Assembly: GCA_021613535.1 (NCBI GenBank) | Contig: CP075496.1 | Coordinates: 2,046,001 to 2,110,000, forward strand | Reading direction: 5' to 3' | DNA length: 64,000 nt | Origin: Adineta vaga | Lineage: Eukaryota > Rotifera | Shown: piece by piece, positions 11,142-23,714 of the stretch | Layout: every line of letters begins with the position of its first letter | Position numbering within the stretch: the first letter of the stretch is position 1 | Notes under the pieces: model-generated | Told to the model about the DNA's origin: nothing | Seen by the model: only the letters and a program-made list of their open reading frames with translations | The model's database searches: none | Program-made: the position numbers and the translations under genes

Positions 11142-14100
11142 TTAGATTTTTTCTTTTGATGGAATCCAAGCATGAGTAACAGATTCTTCATGTTTCATAA
11201 CTTCACACATACGATCATAAACATCACTCAATGTTGCTGCTTCGATCGTTGCTAAAATCAAACATCACATTTGATTTCGTTAATTCTCTTCGATATTCTT
11301 ACCTGTGAATAGATCACCGAATACGTGTTCAACTTTAGTTGCTTTTTCAAAAAGTTGTTGAGCATGTTCTTCATTTGCTTCTTCTCCCATATTATCCCTA
11401 TTAGATGAAAAGTTTCAATCAATTATATGGAACAATCTTTCGAAATGTCTTCTTACATAATCCATTTAACATCACGCGGTTTGACATAAATGACAATTGG
11501 ATAGAGACCAGCTGTAATCAAACGTCGGATTGCATAACCACTAACATCCAAAATACAATGTTTTTGCTACAAAAGAAAAAGAATTTCTGTAATTCATTTG
11601 TTGTTTCTCGATCAAATTTTCACATACATTATTCGCTACATCGCGAACAGCTTGAACACTAGTACCATATAGATTTCCTCCATATTCTCCTGCTTCAATG
11701 AATAAATACTGTTGAATATCTCGTTCCATTTGCTCTCGTGATGAAACAAAGAAATATTCTCGACCTTCAACTTCCTTTTCACGTTTAGTTCGACTTGTAT
11801 CTAAAAACGAACATCATTCTATTAATATCGAAACTTAATCATCGTCTATAGAGAATACGTACGTGGAACACAATTAGCATATTTATCGGGTCTGTCATTA
11901 AGAAATTGATCTGTAAGAATTTCTTTAAATGGACCAAATATGATAACTGGTCTTGTATAATCAACTAAATAATGTAAATATTTATTTTATCATCTGTTTT
12001 CTGTCAACAAGATTCCTAATTATTATTTCATCGCTTCGAATTCTATTTAAAGATAGAAGTCTTCTGACAACTATTCGTCTTTCTAATCTCGAGGTAATAA
12101 AAGATATAGAAATTGACAAAATCTTTTAGCTAAATAAGTTATTTCTATCCTAAGCCGAGATTGAAAGCAAGACAAAAGAAAAGTAGCTTACTTTCATGTT
12201 GAACAACTAATTCATATGATAGAGTAGGTTCAGAATTTTCAGGTTCATTTTCCGATTCTTCACCTGATTGAGTTTCTTTTTTATCACTACTTTTATTGAA
12301 TATACCAAATTTTTTCTTCTTCTTTTTATCTCGTTCAAGTGTATTACTCTAGAAATAAATTGCAATTTGTCTAGATTTTCTTCATGTAAATAGAACATAC
12401 TCGACTATGACTACGGTTTTGGTTAAAATTAACACGTTTTTGTCTTGCACGGTCTCGTTTTTCAATACGAGATTTTGATGGAATTATACCAGTTTCTTCT
12501 TCTACATATCCATTTGTTAAACGTTTTGCTTGCCACCATGAATCGTCAGCTGCATTGGTAACATGCAAAATATCACCTGCATGAAATGCTAAACCAGGTC
12601 CGCCTGGTAAACTTGGATCTTTTGTTGGATCATAATCGAATTCCGCTCTTAGATGAAAGGAAGAAAAAAAAAGTATTTTGGCTTCTCTAGACAAAATCAT
12701 CTTCATACCGAACATAAAATTGTCGTTTTGTTGAAGTTTTCAAACTACCTGTACTACCAGCGGTTTCACTAGTCATTTTATTCCGTTGTTCATCATTACG
12801 ATTTTCAACTCGAACTAAATCTAATTTTAAAAGAGTAATTCTTCACATGATTTTTATATAGAAAAAAACAAACCATTGTATTTATGAACAACATGGAAAG
12901 TGGCTGTTTCACCACAATTTTTCAGCACCGATGCTGCTTCTTCATGAGAAGCTCCACGTAAATCTATATTGTTCACCGACAATATTCGGTCACCTATACG
13001 TAATTCACCTGATTTATCAGCTGCACCGCCTGGTTGTATTAACGATATGTAAATTCCTTTTTCTAAAAACAAAATAAAAACTATTTGACAATGAAAAATT
13101 TTCTATATACCTTGTTTGCCATCTGCACCATGAATATGAAAACCAAAACCAGTTGGACCCCGTCGAAGTACAACTCGATGTTCGCTAAACAAAGAACATG
13201 CAAAATATGTTATCTTCTATTAGTATTAATCACAATTGACACATTGCATGTCTGTTCACTGTCATATCTTGTGTCACTCATCAACGACACTCGTATTTCA
13301 TGTCAAATTATTTCAAAAACTTTTCAATGAAATCCTTCATATTTCTCAATTCTTTTACTTACTCAGTTGGTTCTACTTGTTGTTCTTGAGTTGCTGATGG
13401 ATATCCATTAATTTGATCTGTTAAAATTTGAACATCAGATGAATAGTCAGTTGGATGACCAACAAGTAAAGTTATTGTTTGTCCTTCATCACAAGCACGA
13501 CGAATGGACTCGACTGCATGTCGATGTTCAACAAATTCCAAATCATAACTATTTTTCTAGAAGAAGAAATTTTTTTCACAAAACAAAATTCAACAAAAAT
13601 CGTCATACCGCTGATTGTACATGTACTAAACGATCACCAACTTTTAATCTTCCATTTTTATCCGCAATTCCTCCTGGAATAATATTTGTAATGAATATTC
13701 CATGATCACTAAAAATGTCAACAAACAATAAACATCTGTCCTGTTTGTTTTTTGTTTCAATTAAAAAAGAAACAAACCCTTTGACATATTCATTACTAAT
13801 TCCACCAGCTATTGAAAAACCTAGATGAACATTGGGTGGTTTTTCTAATTCAATTTCTTCCATAGCTGGTGGTTGTAAACGACGAACTAACTAAAAGATA
13901 AAAAAGGATATTTTTACAAAGATTTTCTTTCATAATTTACCAAAACCACATCATTTCCCGCTGCTTTTAAACTCTCAACAGCTGCTTGATGTTCAATATG
14001 AGTAAAATCACTATCATTAACACGTAAAATAATATCATGTAATCTAAAATATGAAAATCATCTCAAATTTAACTTGAATTTATTATTAAATTTTACTTTA

Positions 14101-15163
14101 AACGACGATCACGATCAGCTAGACCATCTTCAGTAATACGTGTGATAACAACAGCTGATGAATCATTAATACATGGAGTATCAACACCCCCCGCAATAGA
14201 AAATCCCAAACCAATACCAGGCGGCTAATTGAATTTGAAAATTTTTACACATAGTTAAAAAAAAAGGAAATCTTGATAAATATTTACTCGATGTAGATCA
14301 ATTTCAATTTCTCTCCAATGATCATCATAATTAAATTGCAAAGAATCTCCCGTTGTCATATTTGGATGAGTTGTTAAATCGGGTGTATCTGTTATTCGTG
14401 TGAATGGTGTTGTTGTTTGTCGTGGACTTGCTTCTTTCCTAATCGTTGGTTGAGATAACGGATTATCGGTTGCAAGTGGCGCTATTGTTGTTGATTCTAT
14501 ATTTGTTGGCGTTCCATTCTAGAGACAAAAAAAAAGGTTAATTATCAAAGTAAATAGAAAAACAATAGGTACTCGAATATCTCGTTTAAGCATAGGTTGT
14601 CTTTCCCATTCTTCAGCTAGATGAAGTGTCGCTGTAATTTTAGCTAATCGATCACTTTGTTCATCAAGAAGTATTGATTCATAGAATTCTTGAATATCTA
14701 AATAAAAGAGAGAGAATATACATATTAGTTTGTTTCTTTTGTTCTCTTTTATAATTCTTTTTTTTTTACCTATAAGTGCTTGAAAAAGACGACTTTTGAA
14801 GATTTTGATAACTCTAAATGAAAAGAGAAAAATTAGAACGGAAATTTCACTGAATATTCTTGTTTTTCCACTTGAATAATCAAAAATAAAAGGTTAACGA
14901 AAGAAGAAAAAGACGTTTTCAAAATGATTCTTAATGATTTATTCAAAAATATATCGGAAAGAAAATTATTTACCTGTCAATGGCATTTTTCAATGGTTTA
15001 TCTTCTGGTGAATTGAGATGATTGTAATATTCTTCTAGTAATTCTAATGCTCGGTAAGCATCTAAATTGAACGAAGAAAAATCTTTGGATATATATATAT
15101 TTTCTTTTTTTCTTCATATTTTGAGAAATTACCTTGCTTTCGAACAGGCATATTGTCGAGCAT
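11142..15163 (-). CDS. dlg1: Discs large (Dlg) MAGUK scaffold
   Basis: Twenty exons from 15163-15133 down to 11251-11142, about 841 residues. Domain order is the full DLG set: L27 (exons 1-4; the start matches DLG1 MPVRKQ, with an in-frame Met four codons upstream), PDZ1 (LGFSIAGG, about 14224-13941), PDZ2 (13890-13363, carboxylate loop LGFSIAGG), PDZ3 ([11 protein letters not shown], 13184-12874), SH3 ([14 protein letters not shown], 12647-12401), a HOOK region ([10 protein letters not shown]), and a guanylate-kinase-like domain (12348-11142; [10 protein letters not shown] and [13 protein letters not shown]). The C-terminus ends with IPSKEKI, as in other DLGs. The GK domain has lost the kinase P-loop, as is normal for MAGUKs. 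Expected place: basolateral and septate-type junctions and synapses. Exon 13 reads straight into [13 protein letters not shown], so it has no intron at its internal GT. Confidence 0.97.
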
Positions 15164-18100
15164 AAAATGATGGTTTTACATCTAACCAAAAAAGTGGCTT
15201 CTTGGATGATGAAAAGAACGAAAAGAAAATTAAGCCTCATACAATATTTTGATGATTAAAGGACGAAGAAAGCAAAAAAAGAAATAGAGAGAAGAGAAAA
15301 AAAGAAAAAGAAAGAGTTTATTCTGTTTTATACGCGTTTTTAACCTTGAAATAATCGTTAAATGTCAAAAAAGAGGAATAAAATGAATGTAGAAGATCTT
15401 ATAGGGAAATATCTACACATCTATTAGTAAAGTCAATAAAAGAAGATAGAAAAGGACGAAGTTATTCGAAAAGATTTATTGTTAATAGAGAAAGAGAGAA
15501 AAACATGCAAACGACTATTATTTATATTTATTCTGTCCTTCGTCGATTTCTTTTTTCTTTACTTAAGATCTTCTGCTTTTTCATTGATCACTCCGGTAAC
15601 AAGATCATATCGAGGACAAGCGATCAAACGATGAAAAACGAGTGGCAGAAGACGAGTCTAACTACGACATAGAAAATAAATAAATCACTGGTATAAAAGC
15701 AAAAAAAAAGAAGAAGAAGAACAAGAACAAGAAATGGAAGAAAATAGAGGAAAAGAAGAGGAAAGAAACAGAACAGAACAGAACAAATCAGACATTTTGT
15801 ATAGGTGTACATATCCTTTTTTTTCGATATATCGTTGTACTTATTTGCATTTAATATGCTTAATTGATTAGTTTTTTCTTTTAAATGTCTCTTTTTCATA
15901 ATATATATATGTAATTTTCTTCGGAAAAATCATAGATGTCACTTGAAATCGAATAGAAAACCTTCTTTTTCACTCACATGGATTTTCCTGTTCAAAAAAG
16001 ATTTCGATGAACTATACAACGATTAAAATTGCTAAATTTTTCGTTCTTGAATACATAAAATTGTGAAGCACTATTATGTTAATTTTATTCAGTGATAAAA
16101 TCAATTATGTGTCAAACAGAATTTTGCAAACATTTTTTATGATCGAATTGGATACGATGAAAAATCGTTACAACTATATGTGGTTTTGTTTACGAAGACT
16201 ATATAGTCTCATTCTATATGCATTTCGATGGGATTTTTCTATTATTTAGTAAATCTTCATGCACATCATTTCTATATCGATAATCTTCTTCTTCTTCTTC
16301 TTTTTCCTGTTTAATACTCCAGTGATTTGAATAGAAGAAAAGCGCAATGATAATATCATTAATATTTTAAATGGATTATTATTCATTCACAAATTTGTTT
16401 CTTCGGAGACGATCAACAGTCTTATTAATAAAAGATGATTCAAGATGAAAATATCTTCATAAAATTCCACATATTAAAAGAACAATATGAAATGAAATCC
16501 ATTAAGATTAGTTGAAAGAAATGCTTCATCAACGAGTATTTTGATTAACATATTGAAACAAACTACAAGGTTTTCTCTGAATAAGAGAGCGTGGGTGGTT
16601 GTGAGCAAGGATAGAATACGCGCAAGTTCGCATCCATCCATCCACTCCCGAATAGATATCAAACAATTACTAGATAGTTCATAAAATTTGTAAACTTCAT
16701 GTTTCTTAGTTGAATTGAATTGTGTCATCAAAAAGTATTGTAAAATCGTAAATTTTTTGAATAATTTACTCTGCAAATCGGATTGTTAAGTTAGGCGACT
16801 GCATGAGAATTACTTTTATGGAGAACTCGGAAATTTCTTTTATTAAATCTAAAAGTTATTGTGACATCTTTACCCGTGGGCATCGTCTCTACGAACTGAC
16901 AATCTTTGAAAACATTCAACGGATGTATAGGAAGGATAATCTTCCTTTTCTATTAAACAAGTTGAAAACAGTTTGCAGTATGAAAAGAGAATTTTATCTT
17001 CTTATTCAAGTTTGACTATTCAACTCGTATTATTCATTTAGACTGGCAAAACCAGAGAAACAAGTTGTTTCTGAATGATCAGTTGAATCTTCAAACTTTT
17101 ATTTCCTATCATAGATTATTTCCAATCAGGTTAAGCCTAACTGACAGATGAAAACTGAAAAGAATCCTTTTTCTCTCGATCAGAATTTAATATTATTAAA
17201 GTATCAAAAACAAATCACTCATTATCATTAATCTGAGAAAATAAGTCTTGTACATCATCTATCTGTCAATAAATAGATTTTAAAAAGTTAATATTGAATT
17301 CATTCATTATGTTTTTTTCAAATCATCTCATATATAATAAACATTACAAAATTAGAGTTTCATAATCTAAACTAAGCTGCTTTGTCAAGTCACGATTTGA
17401 AAAATTCATTATAATTTTGAGTACTTTTTTTTAGAAATCTCTCGTTTCATTTCCTTCATAGAGCAAAGTCAACCAATATTTTTACTCATCTGAATAATAT
17501 TTTGAAGAACATTCTTGACAAAATCTTTTCAAATAAGTGAATATTTAATCAAAAATGGTCTATTCTAATTTCTCTAGCAAAGCAAAAGAATCTCGACATG
17601 CAAATTGTCTTTTCGTCAATACTTGTATATTTTCGTGATTTACATCAGCAGAAGGCAAATGTCTTGATAAGATCTTTTAGATTGATGAAGGTACTTGCTA
17701 TACACTCTCACAGATTCGTAGCATAATATCGTATAGGAAAAACTAAATATCCTTTTCAGAATATATTTTATCAAAAACTTTTTCTTCTAGAATTCTCACC
17801 AATGTACTTAGAAATATGAAAAACGACTGAAAAAGAGAGAGAGAGCTTCTAATCAGATATAATCCTTTCTTTTGCATATCTATATTGTCTACGTATTCTT
17901 TACCAGTTTGTTATTATTGTATTCACACTGAATTATTTATTTTCTTTAGTAATAAGTTTTTTTCTTATTTGTCAATAGAAATACGTTCTTCGATATGTTT
18001 CTTTTACGAGAAAATGTTTCTTGTTGTACTTATCAATCGTGAGATTTTTCTATGATTGAAGAATAATAACGATATGTCAGAGTACAAAATTTCAAACTAT

Positions 18101-19296
18101 TCTGACAGAATTGTGTCACACAAAGCGTAAGTTAAATTCTAAGTTGCGAATGAATAGAAAGAAGTGTTACTTAACTATCATGTATGTGTTGGATTAACTA
18201 TAATCTTTCGCAAGACAAAGGAAAGCTTTTTATATTTTCTAAATGATTGTCAGATTATTAACAACGATTTAAATGTTTATCTAAAGATTATAGTGAAACG
18301 ATCATAGCACGAAACTCTTAACTTTTGCTTCTAATATGTTGAATAGAAAAATAAGAATGAAGAGGCCAACTTCTTTTTATTTATTGTTAAATGTATGCAT
18401 GATAATATGTCATACTTCTGTTAGAAAGAAAAACATTGGTCTAAATCGTCAATTGCCCATTTCATTTGGAAAGAGTTTTATTCACTTAAAATTTTCAAAA
18501 CATACATCAATGTTTCTTCTTTTCTTTCTCTTTCTTCGTTTCCGCATAGTCATTTTTAACTGACGAGAAAATTTAGCTAAGTATAACACTCGATTTGAAT
18601 TCAGAGTGTAAATAAACATCTATAGATGATTCCTGTCATGAGAACTTTTTCCCATGTGTTACGTATGTGAAAATCGAAACCTGAAGTTGTAATCTATAAC
18701 CATATCTAATATTAAATTCTGAAACCTTTCACCTCAAAGCAGACGTGTCGTTGTGAAGATATCAGATAATCAAAAGAAATAGTTTTTTTTTGTAGAACTT
18801 GTGAGAAAAAAAAGAATGAGTTCATTTCTACTAACTTGGTTCTAAGAAGAGAAATGTCAGATTAAGAGAAAATTTGCAGATGTAAAGAAGTGTATGACCT
18901 TTCATTAGACATCTTTCGATTTCCGTCACTATAATATAAGAGTTGGTTAAAAACTGAGTGAGATATCTATAATTCGTAAGGAAAGGTCTAATTGAAGGCA
19001 AGCTTTTCTCTAGATTATGAGCTTCAAATGGATAGTAACATTTAGTGAGATTTTCTTCATCAACTCGAAATTCCATTGATAACTTACTGGTAATTTCCAT
19101 AACTAAATATAGATTATTCTCTTTTCTTTATTTCGATGTGTGTTATATTGTATGTAAATGATTATATTTATCGATTTGTTTTTGTCTGAACGAGAGAAGA
19201 ATTGCAAAAGGAATTCATTTTCTCGATTGATGAACATTTTATTCGAAATATCATTTTCTTTTGCTCGGAAGATTCTTTGTCTTCTAGTCAACCATC
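15164..19296. other. Intergenic 4.1 kb between divergent dlg and GPCR
   Basis: The longest gene-free stretch of the window. Open frames here (for example 16474-16776 and 18831-19100) have no family resemblance or splice partners. Purine-rich, GAA/GAACA-type low-complexity runs sit at about 15275-15320 and 15705-15785, a CTT run at about 16286-16302, and an AG run at about 17832-17846. It lies between two divergently transcribed 5' ends, so regulatory sequence is plausible, but I see no motif I can name. Confidence 0.4.
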
Positions 19297-20344
19297 ATGT
19301 CTTGTATTAGTACACAAAATTCCAATACTACATTGACTTCTATGATTAATTATCTTCAATTCATTAAAGAAGAATATCTTATATATTTACCATTAATATT
19401 TATTATCTTTGGTTTAATTGGTTTCCTTGGTAATGCATTTACATTTCTTCAATCGACACTTCGATATAATAGTTGTTGTATTTATTTACTTTGTGAATCA
19501 TTCATTGATATAACAAATCTATTAATTAATTTATCTTCTATATATCGAAATGGATCATCGGAAAATCTCCTTCCGAAAATTGTCAATCGTTATCATTGCA
19601 AATTGAAATTATTTAGTTTAGTCTTTTTACCACAATTATCCATCAATTTTCTTATCTTATCTGTGATTGATCGTTATGCATGTACATGTTCAATGACATC
19701 ATCTATCAGATATATTCGACGATTATCAACAATACCATGGATTATATTTTGTACTACAATTTTAACGAGTTTAATGTCATTATATTCTCCAGTATTTTAT
19801 GATGTTAAACCAGGTGAAGGATGTACATGTACAGATCCATTTCTAAATGGAATTTTATATATAATTATTCATGGATTTTTAACTCCATGTATATTATTAT
19901 TGTATGTATTACTTACCTATCGAAATGTAATTAATAGTCGTCATCGAGCAGTAAGTTAAAGAAAATTTGTTTCAATTTTGTCTGATTGTTTTTGTTATAT
20001 AGAATTTAACAAATAGAGATCGATCAAGAAATCCATTTGTTCAAATGATTTTTACTCAAGTATTAACAACAAGTTTTTTAACATTACAATGGATTATTTT
20101 CTATATTTATCATATTTTTACTATACATAAAATGAAGAGTTGTGAACAACGAACTCTTCATTTTTTTCTTTGGTTTATTAGTAATAGTATTTATTATTTA
20201 ATCAATGTGAAATCATTTTATTTATCAACATTAACATCTCGATTATTTCGAAAGACTTTGATTGAATCAATTCATCGATTATTACCTATTTGTCAATCAC
20301 GAACAAAAAACTCCATAAATTTTAATGAAATATCGAAAAAATGA
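19297..20344 (+). CDS. Orphan rhodopsin-like GPCR
   Basis: Two exons (19297-19950 and 20003-20344; donor gtaagt, acceptor atatag) give about 331 residues with seven hydrophobic segments. TM1 carries the class A Gly-Asn (GFLGNAFTF) and TM3 ends in an E/DRY-type IDRYACT. A Cys in extracellular loop 2 (CTCTD) can pair with the Cys before TM3 (YHCKL). TM4 has the conserved Trp (IPWIIF). TM7 departs from NPxxY (LINVKSFY at the expected place). There are N-glycosylation sites in the short N-terminus. The loops are short and the ligand cannot be predicted; peptide-type receptors are the nearest guess by general pattern. The divergent TM7 suggests a lineage-expanded family. Confidence 0.85.
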
Positions 20345-21235
20345 AAATCATAATGTGATATATATATATATAAACCATTTCATTGTTAAAGAATATTTTA
20401 GAAAATAAAAATGAATATAATTCACTGGAAATTGTTTTAAGAAAGAATTAATATAGAAGTGAGAATCTTTTCAAGATATACGATGCGGAACAATATGTAA
20501 AAATCATTTCATTCGAGTGCTTTTCAAAATAACTAGATTTCTTTTCTAAATATACTGAATAACGCCTCATTATTTTCATTCTTAATGCACATTAACAGAT
20601 ATTATTGAGCAAAAAAACGTTGGTTTTAGACCTGTTTTTACATTTTACACTTGAAATGAATATTTTCTGTTCGTCATTGAAATATTAAAACTTAAGTGTT
20701 CAGAATTAGTTGTTTCTTTCGTTTAGCTTCATTAAAACTATGGCAGGCGTGTTAATTTTTCTCATCTTGATAAGATGAACAGCAACGCGAACTGTTGTAT
20801 CTGATGAAAATGTCACATTGATTGAGATGTTCCATGCATACAGTATATAGCTAGTCTAAACGAATCAAATAGAAAACAAGATTTTCCAGACACCACACAG
20901 TAGTCGTATAAGAAAGTAAAAAGAATATTGTGTTATTCAAGTTACTTATCAGCAAATGCATAGTATGACATAAAACGTTCTCTTCATTTTCACGAATTAA
21001 TTGTCTGGTTTTCATAAGAAAAGTTCAAATGTTTTGTCGTTATTTTCTCTCATAGAATTCACTAACTAGTCATGATCTGTTCAATTGTCTTGCTGTGACG
21101 AAATGTTCATCAAATATCGATTGAAAGCAGTGTATTGATTAAAAAGAGATAACGTGTGTATGAATTCGTCTATTATCTTAAGGATTTTATTTCCAATATT
21201 GATTGAATTACTTTTTTTTTAAAAGAAAGATAGTT
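20345..21235. other. Intergenic between convergent GPCR and HAUS3 genes
   Basis: No coding signal. Contains the 3' ends of two converging genes, with AATAAA-type signals on the + side shortly after the GPCR stop and a short TA repeat at about 20358-20373. Confidence 0.4.
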
Positions 21236-22956
21236 TTAGTTTATTGGATGTGTTGAAATAAGATTTTTCCATTCATTTGTTTTTGTTTGAATATGTTTGT
21301 CGAGTTCATTAGCCAGATCATTTACTTTTGGTCGAAAATCGTCGTTTTGTCGATGAATATAATCAAGAAATGAATTGATTGTTGAATTACTAAACAAAAA
21401 TTTCTGTAGAAAAAAAAGCCAACAGATTTCTATAATTCTTACTTATTTGAATATTCATTTTCAATTTGTTTCATTCGTTCAACTAAATTTGGAATATTAA
21501 ATTCAAGATCGATTTCCTTTTGTTTTTCTTGTTGATTATTATTTGGTAAGGATGATTTGGAATTTTCAATAATTATTTGAATATAATTTAATATTTTCTT
21601 CATTTGTTCACTTGTTTGTTCAATTAATGATAAACGATGAGTAAGTAAATTCTCGATTAATCCACAAAAATGTCCATGTTGATTGAGACTATCAAGAATG
21701 ATTTGTTGTTTCAATGCTAAACGATGATCATTTGTATATTGTTTTTCCAGAATATTCAAATAAATTTTTTCAAGTAATTGTTCATGACGTGATGAATAAA
21801 TAGTAATCAATTGATTTTCATATTGTGCACGTTGTTGATGATGAAGTTGAGATTTTGAACCAAGACGATCAGCTAATTTCCTTTGCGAAAAGAAAGAAAA
21901 CATTCGTAAACTTTATTCAATAGAACGAACTTACTTCAGATCATCGATTGGTGTTGAATCAAAATATTTCTTCAATTGTGTACATAATTGTAATTGAGAT
22001 TTTAGAGTTTCAAATTCAACACTTGCTAAAGCTGATTCAACTTCTAATCGAACAAGTCTTTTCGAAGAGAAAAAGAAGATATTGTTAGATGAATGATAAA
22101 ACATACTTCACAGTTCGATTGTTTAATTGGGAAATTAAATCATTATTGGGATTTTGTTCATAAGGATTTTCATCTGTCTAAAATTGAGTTATTTTCTTTT
22201 TCAAATGAAATTTAGTAATGTATATCGTTTTTACCCAAATAGTTTGAAGAATAGATAAATAATTCTTTTCCATTTGCAGAAAATTCATTCCAGTTTGTTG
22301 AAAATTAGTTGAATTCGTTGTTAATTGAAGAAGATTTTGTGGTGATGACTAAATTATTGAAATCAACTAACGAAAGAGGAAAGATGTTCTCATCTTACAA
22401 GTTGTAATAATTGTTCCATTTGTCGACGAGTTTCACGAATCTTTTCTTTACCTTTCGGTCCTTTCATTAATAAAGTTTTATATTGTTGTTGTTTCCAATT
22501 CAATTGACATTTCAATGCTTGACTTTGTGTTTTCATACATGTATATTGTTCATTTAAATTTCGTTGATAATTCGTCCATGGAATAACCATTTTTCTAAAT
22601 TAATAAACAAACTTATCAGTCAATTTACACATCTTAATTTACCCATTATCCAATGAAATGAGAATATCAAGAAGTTTTTGTCGTTCGTCTTTATTTTCGA
22701 TGACTTCATTTGTTAATAAAGCATATCTAAACAATCGAATAGAAAAGAAAAGAAAGATTTGTTAACTAACAAACCGATTTAATTCATCTTCAGTTAAGAA
22801 ATTCTCTTCCGATAAATTATTAACAATCCAAGTAAGAAATGGTTCAAGACCAGGTTGATAAACAAACCAATCGAAATTATATGGTTCATATTGATTTATG
22901 CCTGGATAATGAATTCGTTTTAAAAGATTATGAAATCCTATACCAAAATTTGACAT
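21236..22956 (-). CDS. HAUS3: Augmin (HAUS) complex subunit 3-like
   Basis: Eight exons (22956-22775, 22726-22643, 22594-22399, 22348-22235, 22177-22107, 22057-21935, 21880-21443, 21389-21236) give about 453 residues. The N-terminus matches the HAUS3 head: LKRIHYPGI, NFDWFVY, FLTWIVNNLSEENFLTEDEL, compared with the FDWLF / FLKWFC.NVNEQNVLSE pattern of animal HAUS3. The rest is coiled coil with Gln/Lys/Leu heptads and no other domain. It is shorter than vertebrate HAUS3 (about 600 aa). Augmin recruits gamma-tubulin to spindle microtubules to branch new ones; HAUS3 is a structural subunit. The identification rests on the N-terminal block; the coiled coil alone would not prove it. Confidence 0.72.
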
Positions 22957-23714
22957 GATTCTTTCTTTCTAATGAAAGATATCTATCTTCTCTTTTCGTT
23001 TTCGACGAAACATACGTCCATTGTTCAATTGTATTCACATTTACCGAATCTTTTCATCAGTTTTTTTTATATCTACATAAAATTTTCACTTATAATTAAT
23101 AATAAACCGAAAAGAATCTTTGGCAATAGTTTTTTTTCGTTTGACCTTATGTGGATGTCGCTATGTATCATAAGATAGTATTATTCAATATCTGTATTTT
23201 GTCTAATAATCGATCGAAACAGTCGTCAGTATGAAACTGTTTTTTCCTTCTCTCGGTCTGCAGGTGATTAATGAAAAAATATGTTTCCTACGCTTGTTCT
23301 ACGTTAGTATCAACCTACACAATTTATTTTTCGTTCTATCAATATGAAAATATATGATGAGTGAGTGAATGTAACGTTTATAATGATCGGTGAATGTTTA
23401 GTCTGACATATCTCTGTTTTCTTGCAAAGACTTGATATGAATTTGGAATCAATCGAGAATTTACATTTACAACGATTGATATAAAGAGGAAAACCACGTT
23501 GGCCAACGAATGAAAAACATATTTATGAAAGAAAAAACGAAAAAAAAAGCAAGATGACTTGTCATCGTTACGCTTGGGTGAAACACAAAATCGGTATGTA
23601 TTTATACAATATAATTTGGTGTTTACTTTACTGTTTAGACTGTAATGTAGAATATAAAATATGGAAAAGAAAACATGTTGTTTATTAACAAATATCATTC
23701 GTATTCTTTTTTAG
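22957..23714. promoter_or_regulatory. Divergent intergenic region, HAUS3 / proprotein convertase
   Basis: 758 bases between two divergently transcribed start codons. No coding segment supported. Must contain both 5' UTRs and promoters; no specific motif recognised. Confidence 0.35.

Noticed and set aside
11142-15163. Assignment as ZO-1 or another MAGUK
   Set aside because: L27 start MPVRKQ, DLG-type PDZ1-3 order and the SH3-HOOK-GK ending in IPSKEKI fit DLG and not ZO or MPP proteins.
16474-16776. 100-codon open frame in the dlg-GPCR gap
   Set aside because: No family resemblance, no splice context, composition like random AT-rich DNA.
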